Source: Flaccisagitta enflata (lineage: Eukaryota; Chaetognatha; Sagittoidea; Aphragmophora). From it: DNA of 64,000 nt. Each line of letters starts with the position of its first letter. Position 1 is the stretch's first letter. The notes under the pieces were generated by a model, which was not told the origin of the DNA, did not search any database, and saw nothing but the letters and a program-made list of their open reading frames with translations. Location: the NCBI GenBank assembly GCA_965153355.1, contig OZ231128.1, positions 14,942,001-15,006,000 of the forward strand, read 5' to 3'. Shown here piece by piece: positions 56,271 through 64,000 of this stretch. The position numbers were made by a program, and so were the translations under genes.

Positions 56271-56302
56271 CGCGTCACTTGTTCCTGAAACTATCCCAAT
56301 AA

Positions 56303-57839
56303 TACCCTGTTTTCAAAAGCAACTGTAACCCGCAAAACCTTTATTGTGCCTCTAGTATTAACATTTTGAATTCCAGATTGTTTTTTTGTAAAAGCACATA
56401 ATCTACCATTTGTTCATGCAAAATTTCAATGTAGTGACTCCAGCGGTTTGGCTTCCACACAGTCTTGAGTGAAAATGTGGTGAGCCCCATAAACGGTTAC
56501 ATATCCTTAAATGTGAATTACACTGATCATTAGGGTGACTGAAGATATGGTCATATTTGAATCTGGTCTCCCTCGCGGGAGAAATGATACCATTTCAATC
56601 ACAGATGATAACCCTAAAATCTGGTGGCAATCAAATGAAGTTTACTCATGGCCGCAACCCCCCCTCATTTCCCATAGAAAATGTACAGGAAGGATTTTGG
56701 CCTCTGCAGCTTCCTATCTTTTATAATGGGAATGGGGTAGGGTTGCGGCCATGAGTAAACTTTGTCTGATCATCTCCAGATTTTAGAGTTACCATCTATG
56801 ATGGAAATGGTCACATTTCTCCCGCAAGGAAGACGAGATTCGGATTTGACCATATTTTAAGTCACCCTACTGATCATAAAGGGTTCCTTATGAAATTGAC
56901 TTATAGACCTCCATAACTTTAAAATAGTGTTATTTCCATATGAATCAAACAAATATAGTAAGATTGGTCTATAAGTATAGATATTAGTCCAGGTTTATGC
57001 ATTTCTTAGGAAAAAAAATTGTGGTACAGTAGATCTCGTCTAGACTTGAGATAACAGGGGCAAGCATTGTAAGAAAACAAATGAAGCCAGGGGAGTGATA
57101 TTTCAAATATAGACTAATAAGGGGATGCTTTATTGCCCATGATAGCTGGTTGCCATGGAAACACATTTCCATGTATTCTCGCTAAAGTATCAATATTTTG
57201 AGAGATTTTTTTAGGGAACATTGCTTAAAATAAAATTTGCAACAACTTTCCCGCAGTATGTTCTGTAAGAATGTCGCTCGTTTAGCGGTTGCTAGGGGTT
57301 GTCACACATGGCTACGCTCCTTAGCAAAGGCCAAACCAGCGACATTCTTACAGAACATACTGTGGGAAAGTTGTAGCAAATTTTATTTTAAGCAATGTTC
57401 CCTAAAAAAATCTCTCAAAATATTGATACTTTAGCGAGAATACATGGAAATGTGTTTCCATGGCAACCAGCTATCATGGGGAATTAAGCATCCTTTGATT
57501 AGTTTATGATCTAAATATCATTCGCCTGCCTTCATTTGTTTTTCCACAATGCTTGCCCCCATTATCTCAAGTCTAGACGAGATCTACTGTATTCATATGG
57601 CAAATCTGATTTTCCTGTTTTTTTCTTAGGACTTTTTATACCAAATTTCATCAAATTTCATCAAATTTCAAAATCAAGTGGAAGCCAAAAATGCTGGAGC
57701 CACTGCAACAAAACTTTGCATGAACAACGTAGATTATATGCTTTTAGACAGATCCAATCTGAATTTCTCAATATGTAGATTTTAACTTTTAAGCACAATA
57801 AAGGATTTACTGGTTACAGTTGCTTTTGAAAACGGGGTA
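56303..57839. mobile_element. Family J foldback element, 1.5 kb
   Basis: Outer ends ACCCTGTTTTCAAAAGCAAC and the inverse at 57839. Inner arms 57026-57293 and 57330-57590 are long inverted copies meeting at a 35-base loop. A further inverted pair (about 56518-56655 / 56742-56875, CTCCCGCGAG..AAATGATACC) is nested in the left half. No credible ORF. Confidence 0.75.
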
Positions 57840-57929
57840 ACGCTTCAACTTCACCCTAATACTCCCAAAAAACGTTTCCTTGTGTTTCTAATTCACGCGC
57901 TTTTCTTAGCGGCGAGGAGGAAAAAAAGA

Positions 57930-58600
57930 GGCAGAAGAAGAAGAAGAAGAAGAAGAAGAAGAAGAAGATGATAAAGAAGAAGAAGAAGAAGAAGAAAAAG
58001 AAAAAGAAGAAGAAGAAGAAGAAGAAGAAGAAGAAGAAGAAGGAGAAGATAAAGAAGAAGAAGAAGATAAAGAAGAAGAAAAAGGAAAAAGATGAACAAG
58101 AAGAAGACGAAGAAGAACAAAAAGAAGATGAACAAGAAGAAGAAGAAAAAAGAAAAACAAATAAAAAGAAAATGACAAAGAGGAAGACAAAGAGGGAGGA
58201 AGGTGAAGAAGAAGAAGAAGAAAAAGAAGAAGAAGAAGAAGAAGAAGAAGAAGAAAAAGAAGAAGAAGAAGAAGAAGAAGAAGAAGAAGAAGAAGAAGAA
58301 GAAGAAGAAGAAGAAGAAGAAGAAGAAGAAGAAGGAGAAGAAGAGAAAGAAGAAGAAAAAGAAGAAGGAGAAGAAGAAGAAGAAGGAGAAGAAGAGAAAG
58401 AAGAAGAAAAAGAAGAAGGAGAAGAAGAAGAAGAAGAAGAAGAAGAAGAAGAAGAAGAAGAAGAAGAAGAAGAAGAAGAAAGAAAAGGAAGAAGATAAAA
58501 AGAAGAAGAAAAAGAAGAAGAAAAAGAAGATGAAGGTGACAAAGAAGAAGAAGAATGAGGAAAAAGAATGAAAAAGAAAAAGAAGGAGAAAAACAACAAC
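57930..58600. repeat. (GAA)n purine array
   Basis: About 670 bases of GAA with GGA and AAA variants. Confidence 0.95.
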
Positions 58601-58610
58601 TAGAAGAAGT

Positions 58611-59222
58611 CACGCCACGGGGGAGGCTTTCATAGGTCAAGAAAAATTCTCGGTCATAATGGAGAGTGGTTTGGGCCTCAGGAAGGTTTACTTTATCACT
58701 TTGTATCAAAACAAAAATCTTTTTACTTCAAAATTTTTTTAAGATGCCGTAAAATGCCGTGAAAAGCCCTAAAATTAGCATTTTTGACAGTTTTTTTGGT
58801 CTGAAACCGCCGCTAAGGTAAAAAAATAAGCAAACAATGATTATCTGGCACTAAGACACATTCATGTAGAAATACAGGCCTACCCGTCATCATTTAGTAT
58901 CATTTTATGCCGTAAAATTCCGTAAAAAGCCGTAAAAATGGCATTTTTTGATGACAAGTTGGCATGTATTTATGCATAAATATGTTTTAGTGCCAGATAA
59001 TCATTGTTTGCCCATTTTTCGACCATAGTGGCAGTTTTGGACCAAAAAAACTGTCAAAAATGCCAATTTTACGGCTTTTTTCGGCATTTTACGGCATTAT
59101 AAAAAAGTTTTGAAGTAAAAAATTTTGGTATGAAGTGATAAAGTAAACCTTCCTAAGGCCAAAACCACTCTTCATTATGACCGAGAATTTTTCTTGACCT
59201 ATGAAAGCCTCCCCCGTGGCGT
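58611..59222. mobile_element. Family K foldback MITE between two purine arrays
   Basis: CACGCCACGGGGGAGGCTTT..CCTTCC and its inverse AAAGCCTCCCCCGTGGCGTG. Arms of about 290 bases with ATGCCGTAAAATGCCGT motifs. The loop is about 55 bases near 58905-58960. Confidence 0.8.
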
Positions 59223-59239
59223 GTAAGTAGAATAATAAT

Positions 59240-59760
59240 AGGAAGAAAACAAAGAAGAATAAAAAGAAAAGGAATAAGAAAAAGAAGAAGAAAAAGAAGA
59301 AGAAAAAGAAGAAGAAGAAGATAAAGAAAAAGCAAAAGAAAAAGAAAAAGAAAAAGAAAAAGAAAAAGAAAAAGGAAATGAGGAAGAAGAAGAAGAAGAA
59401 GAAGAAGAAGAAGAAGAAGAAGAAGAAGAAGAAGAAGAAGAAGATGAAGAAGAAGAAGAAGAAGAAGAAAAAAAAAAGAAAAAGAGGAAGAAGTAGAAGA
59501 GATGAAGAAAAGAGAAGAAAGAAGAAGAAGAAGAAGAAGAAGAAGAAGAAGAAGAAGAAGAAGAAGAAGAAGAAGAAGAAGAAAAAGAAAAAGAGGAAGA
59601 TGAAGAAGAGATGAGGAAAAGAGAAGATAGAAGAAGAAGAAGAAGAAGAAGAAGAAGAAGAAGAAGAAGAAGAAGAAGAAGGAGAAGAAGAAGAAGAAGA
59701 AGAAGAAGAAGAAGAAGAAAAAGAAAAAGAGATGAAGAAAAGAAAAGATAGAAGACAGAG
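59240..59760. repeat. (GAA)n purine array
   Basis: Continues the array left of the foldback, in the same orientation. It contains AAAGAAAAAG and GAGATGAAGAAAAG variants. Confidence 0.95.
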
Positions 59761-59784
59761 GAAGAAAAGAATTCACGAGATTTC

Positions 59785-60006
59785 TTGACTGGAAAGATCT
59801 TCGATCTCGTTTGCCCCTCAAAAGCCCGACGAGCGTTGAAGTCAAACAGACAGAGAAAGAGAAACACTTGTGGAGTTGCATCTTTCTTACTATCCAAGAA
59901 AGAAACATCTAACTCCAAACCCAGAGTCACTCCCTTTGGATACGACAACGTCTATTACAAATTTCTCTCTTTCTCCCCGTTTTCTCTCGTTAGTCTGCAG
60001 TATCAG
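59785..60006 (+). CDS. Candidate exon with consensus donor
   Basis: Plus frame MTGKIFDLVCPSKARRALKS..YDNVYYKFLSF..LQYQ, then gtaatc. The minus strand over the same bases is also open (GVTLGLELDVSFLDSKKDAT), so strand is unresolved. Confidence 0.27.
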
Positions 60007-60365
60007 GTAATCAATGACAATGGATCATTCTGATAGATAATGATTGGGAAAAAAATCGAAAAACGTTTTTCGATTTTTTGAGTTTCGCTTAGGAATTGAT
60101 TTTTTCCATTTTCGCTTGAGATATTTTGAGGAAGTTGAGTCACGACTAGGCTCGCCCGAGGCTGGGGTTGAAATTGGTACAGGGTGAAAGAGGGCACTTT
60201 TTTACACCTTCTGGAAAAAATCAGGGCACTGTCGGACCAATACTTTAGGCGCTATGAATTTTTTAATCTTTTTTTATTTTTTCACATTTTTTGCATTTTT
60301 CTTAAAGATCTTTATTTTTCATCGATCTCAATTTTGGGCTCTAAATAACAACAAAAATGAGTTCA

Positions 60366-60470
60366 GCAGAGGGCAGAGGGAGGGAGGGAGAGGGAGGGAA
60401 GGAGAGGGAGGGAGAGAGACGGAAGGAGAGGGAGGGAAAGAGAGGGAGGGAGGGAGAGGGAGGGTGGAAC
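60366..60470. repeat. GGGAG-type purine repeat
   Basis: Same repeat as the block right of the family C insertion, so the insertion split one array. Confidence 0.85.
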
Positions 60471-61142
60471 CAGTCGCCCAAGGGCAATATGTGGTCAGCG
60501 ATACCCGTTGCCCTGCTTTGTATGTTGGTGTTTGTAAGTGATCGGTAGCAGGGCAGCGGCCCCCAAGGGGACGATGTCCTGTAGAACACAGGGGGACTTT
60601 TGTTCATTTGTTCATTCTTCCGTGCATTATTGAGGCTGGGATTTGTGCCTCAAGGCCGGGATTTGAGCCTTCGAGGTTAGGATTTGAGCCTTTGAGGCTA
60701 GGATTTGAGCCTTGAGGCTGGGATTTGAGACTTGAGGCTGGGATTTAAGCCTTGAGGCTGGGATTTGAGTCTTTGGGCTGGGATTTGAGCCTTGAGGCTG
60801 GGATCTAGGCCGTGAGGCTGTGATTTGAGCCTTGAGGCTGGGATTTGAGCCCTGAGGCAGGGATTTGAGCCTGGGCTTGGACCTGAGCCTGAGGCTGAGC
60901 AGCAGTGCGTGATCACTGGGATTTGACCTCGGAGGCGAGATTTGAGCCGCGGCTGAGATTTGAGCCTCGAGGTTGAGATTTGAGCCCATGCTGAGATTTG
61001 AGCCAGTTGGCTGAGATTTGAGTCTTGAGGCTGAGATTTGACCTCAAGGCGGGGGGGGGGACGCACGCACGCACGAACGAACGAACGGAAGTCCCCTAGT
61101 GAAATCACAGGACACTGACCTCTTCGGGGCCGCTGCCCAAAA
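60470..61142 (+). mobile_element. Family C element carrying a family B-type array
   Basis: Family C long arm (GTCGCCCAAGGGCAATATG, GTCCTGTAGAACACAGGGGG), but the array is the roughly 20-bp GAGGCTGGGATTTGAGCCTT unit of family B (60632-61045). Short arm ends GGGGCCGCTGCCCAAAAA. Confidence 0.82.
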
Positions 61143-61144
61143 AG

Positions 61145-62190
61145 GAGTAAGGGAGGGTTGGAGAGGGAGGGAGAAGGAGGGAGGAAGAGGGAGGGAGGGA
61201 AGGAGAGGGAGGGAGGGAGGGGGAAGGAGAGTAGGAGGGAGAGGGGGAGGGGGAGGAAAAGGGAAGGAAAGAGAGAGGGGGAGGGAGGGAAAGAGGGTGA
61301 AGGGGAGGGAAAGGAAGGGAGAGAGAGGGAGGGAGGGGTAGGGGAAGGGAGAGATGGAGGGAGAGAGGGAGGGAGGGAGGGGAGGGAGAGCAGAGTGAGA
61401 GGGGAGGGAGAGCGAGAGGGGAGGGAGGAAGGGGAGGGAAGGGAGGGAGAGAGGGAGGGAGGGAGAGGGGGACGGGGAGAGGGAGGGAGGGAGGGGGAGA
61501 GAGAGGAGGAGAGGAAGGAGAGAGAGAGGGGGAGGGAGAGCGAGAGGGAGAGGGGGAGGGAAAGGGAAGGAGAGTAGGAGGGAGAGGGGGAGGGGGAGGA
61601 AAAGGGAAGGAAGAGAGAGGGGGAGGGAGGGAGAGAGGGTGAAGGGGAGGGAAAGGAAGGGAGAGAGAGGGAGGGAGGGGTAGGGGAAGGGAGAGATGGA
61701 GGGAGAGAGGGAGGGAGGGAGGGGAGGGAGAGGGAGAGAGAGAGGGGGAGGGAGAGCGAGAGGGGGAGGGTGAAGGGGAGGGAAAGGGAGGGAGAGAGGG
61801 AGGGAGGGAGAGGGGGACGGGGAGAGGGAGGGAGGGAGGGGGAGAGAGAGGGAGGGAGAGGGGGAAGGATAGAGAGAGGGGGAGGGAGACCGAGAGGGAG
61901 AGGGGGAGGGAAAGGGAGGGAGAGAGATGAAGGGAGGGAAGGGGGAAGGGATGGAGGGAGAGAGAGGGAGGGGGAGCAAGAGGGGGAGGGTAGAGGAAGG
62001 GAGAGTGAGAGGGGGAGGGAGAGTGAGAGGGGGAGGGAGAGTGAGAGGGGGAGGGAGAGCGAGAGGGGGAGGGTGAGAGGAAGGGAGGGAGCGAGGGAGA
62101 GAGAGGGAGAGAGGGAGGGAGAGAGGGAGGAAGGAAGGGAGAGAGGGAGGGAGAGAGGGAGGGAGCACGGGAGGGAGACAGAGAGAGAGA
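61145..62190. repeat. GGGAG-type purine array, about 1 kb
   Basis: GGGAGGGAGAGGGGGAGGG-type repeats with higher-order duplication (61195-61340 recurs at 61560-61700). G-runs of three or more recur throughout. Confidence 0.95.
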
Positions 62191-62212
62191 GGGTGAGAGT
62201 CACACAGACACA

Positions 62213-62214
<2 letters not shown>

Positions 62215-62290
<76 letters not shown>
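62215..62290. repeat. (CA)n microsatellite
   Basis: Near-pure tract next to the family E right end. Confidence 0.95.
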
Positions 62291-62293
<3 letters not shown>

Positions 62294-62389
62294 CAAAACA
62301 GCCTTTACGATTTTTTTCCGGTCGGCGAGAGCCGCCTTTACTGGTAATGATGTCATCGTCATTCATTAGTCAATGTTATTCCAATAATC

Positions 62390-62465
62390 ATTTTCAGTCG
62401 CAGGCACCCGACTCTAAACATTGTTATGTCGGTCCGTCGGTCGGTCCGTTGGTCGGTCCATCTTG
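62390..62465 (-). mobile_element. Family A hairpin-side fragment
   Basis: CAGTCGCAGGCACCCGACTC and CGGTCCGTCGGTCGGTCCGT; no left arm. Confidence 0.6.
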
Positions 62466-62568
62466 AATATTGAAATAGACTTCCTTTGTCTTTTTCCAAG
62501 TGTTGTAGGTCATTGCTTAGTATGGAAGTGTGAAAAACCTTTGTACTGTAGTTTTTGTAGTGGGCTTT

Positions 62569-62874
62569 TTGAGTGCGTCCTCGCACTTCTATAAGAGGTC
62601 ATGTCCGTTGGTCGGTTGGTTGGTCGGTTGGTTGGTCGGTCGGTCGGTCGGTCACGCAAACGTTTGAAATGCGCAAAACGGCTGATTCTGACGTATTTCT
62701 TCATTCCTATCACCTTTCATGCCTCACCACATTAATATTCATTCATTCATTCATTCATTCATTCATTCATTCATTCATTCATTCATTCATTCATTCATTC
62801 ATTCATCAAAAAGGTTCATTTACAAAATCTTAATCAAGCGAGGCGCACTTATTTGCCTTCACTTGGCCTTGTTT
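62569..62874 (-). mobile_element. Family A element, tag class AGTGCGTCCTC, with (CATT)n
   Basis: Hairpin GAGTGCGTCCTCGCACTTC, GGTCGGTTGGTTGGTCGG, CGCAAACGTTTGAAATGCGC, (CATT)n 62738-62805, tag CGAGGCGCACTT, then CACTTGGCCTTGTT. Confidence 0.83.
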
Positions 62875-63059
62875 AGGTGCATTCTCCTTTCTCTACAGTA
62901 GGATCTGATCGCAGGTTATTAGATTTTCGGTTGGTCGGTCTGTAATGAGAGAATTTTCTCTCAAGATGATTATCGAGGTTTTATCCCACATTCCAGATTT
63001 CCCCTCCCATAAAACATCATATATTCAGAGGCCACATGATTGGACATCTCTCGTTCTTG

Positions 63060-63580
63060 TTTTTAGTCGCGTGCACGCGACTCTACACTTTGCCGTGTCG
63101 GTCGGTAGGTCGATCGGTAGGTCGGTCGGTCGGTCCGTCACATTTTTGAAATTATGACTTTTTAAGGTTTTCTAAGGTAATATAAGGTACTCTAGGATAT
63201 TTTAGGGTACTTTAGGGTACTTTAGGGTACTTAAAATATTCTAGGTACTTAAGGTACTTTAGGGTACTTTCAGGTATTTTTGGGTACTTATAGGTACTTT
63301 TGATGATTTTTGATTAATTTTGGGTACTTTAGGGTACTTTAGGGTACTTTAGGGTACTTAAGTTATTCTAGGTACTTAAGGTACTTTAGGGTACTTTCAG
63401 GTATTTTTGAGTACTTATAGGTGCTTTTGATGATATTTGATTAATTTTGGGTATTTTGGGGTATTTTTAGGTATATATGGGTATTTTTGGGTATTTCGAG
63501 GTATTTTTGGATATTTTAAAGTATTTTTGTGTAATTTTGTGTATTTTTGAGCATTTTTGGGTATTTTTGACACAAGAAAT
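63060..63580 (-). mobile_element. Family A hairpin side leading into a GGGTACTTTA decamer array
   Basis: TTTTAGTCGCGTGCACGCGA, GGTCGGTAGGTCGATCGG, then decamers AGGGTACTTT grading into GGGTATTTTT (63170-63580). The AACAAGGCC end is not in the window. Confidence 0.7.
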
Positions 63581-63639
63581 GGTTTCATTAGATATTTTTA
63601 GGTATTTTTTGGTATTTTTTTAATGTATTGATGTATTGA

Positions 63640-63830
63640 TATTCTAAAAACATTTTGGGACATTATTGAACATTGCGGAACATTTTGGAGCATTGTGGAA
63701 CATTTTGGAGCATTATGGAACATTGTGGAACATTTTGGAACATTGTGGAGCATTGTGGAAATTGCGTTGTGGAAATTGCGTTGTGGAAATTGTGTTGTGG
63801 AAATTGCGTTGTGGAATGTAAGATAGGAAA
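63640..63830. repeat. Tandem GGAACATT / ATTGCGTTGTGGAA repeats
   Basis: GGAACATTTTGGAGCATTGT units to 63760, then four 16-base ATTGCGTTGTGGAA units. Confidence 0.88.
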
Positions 63831-63862
63831 GAAAGGAGGGAGGAAGGAAGAAAGGAAACAGC

Positions 63863-64000
63863 AGTATGTATGTATGTATGTATGTAAGTATGTAAGTATG
63901 TAAGTATGTAAGGAAGTAAGTAAGTATGTAAGTATGTAAGTAAGTATGTAAGTATGTGAGTAAGTATGTAAGTATGTAAGTAAGTATGTATGTAAGTATG
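63863..64000. repeat. (GTAT)n / (GTAA)n tetranucleotide array
   Basis: TATGTATGTAAGTATGTAAG pattern running off the window end. Confidence 0.93.

Larger units (their letters stand above)
60050..62346 (+). mobile_element. Family E composite, 2.3 kb
   Basis: 30-base palindrome at 60050-60079 (14-base arms, inner end CGATTTTTT), body GGCGCTATGAATTTTTTAAT, a nested family C element, about 1 kb of GGGAG repeats, (CA)n, then the family E right end TTTACGATTTTTTTCCGGTC..GAGAGCCGCC. Confidence 0.75.

Noticed and set aside
60698-62362. 554-codon ORF, the longest open frame
   Set aside because: Made of the GGGAG array and (CA)n; frame openness follows from composition.
63170-63470. AGGGTACTTT array considered as telomeric
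   Set aside because: The unit is a variable decamer, not TTAGGG, and continues from a family A hairpin.

Overview
This is a gene-poor, repeat-saturated stretch of a eukaryotic nuclear genome. GT-AG introns, LINE remnants, DNA-transposon MITEs (hAT-, Harbinger-, pogo- and mariner-like) and very long microsatellites suggest a large-genome animal, probably an invertebrate. The sequence alone does not allow a species call. Almost every long ORF is a translated microsatellite and is not a gene.

Left end (1-8.3 kb): one real, well-supported gene lies on the minus strand. Ten exons (8129-8326 down to 734-801) join in phase. They encode at least 482 residues of a secreted right-handed parallel beta-helix (pectin-lyase-like) protein with its signal peptide; the 3' end lies beyond base 1. 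Most of its introns carry short repeats, and two acceptors abut or are built from element termini. Just upstream, on the plus strand, is a weaker candidate gene (about 8961-9534).

8.3-35 kb: microsatellites, MITEs, a recent 1.3-kb direct duplication (18784-21507), two C-terminal LINE ORF fragments (17754-18068 and 33543-34343) and several lone candidate exons.

35-48 kb: a 4.9-kb foldback structure (35632-40560) with other elements nested in it, followed by a head-to-tail pile-up of modular minisatellite elements (42.4-48.2 kb).

48-64 kb: duplicated candidate exons, a hAT-like element with an exact 8-bp target duplication inside another repeat (55585-56222), two further foldback elements, and a 2.3-kb composite (60050-62346) filled with GGGAG repeats.

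The unifying theme is a set of polar non-autonomous elements. Family A (about 30 copies or fragments) has a constant AACAAGGCC end, a tetranucleotide tract that can expand, and a terminal hairpin. The hairpin sequence differs between subfamilies but is matched by a 7-11 bp tag at the opposite end of the same copy. Families B and C share a GGCAGCGGCCCCGAAGGGG arm, have one long and one short arm per copy, and carry exchangeable 10-, 20- or 21-bp tandem arrays. Family E has a 30-bp palindrome at one end whose sequence covaries with its other end. The architecture resembles Helentron-associated (HINE/DINE-1-like) elements, but that assignment is inference.
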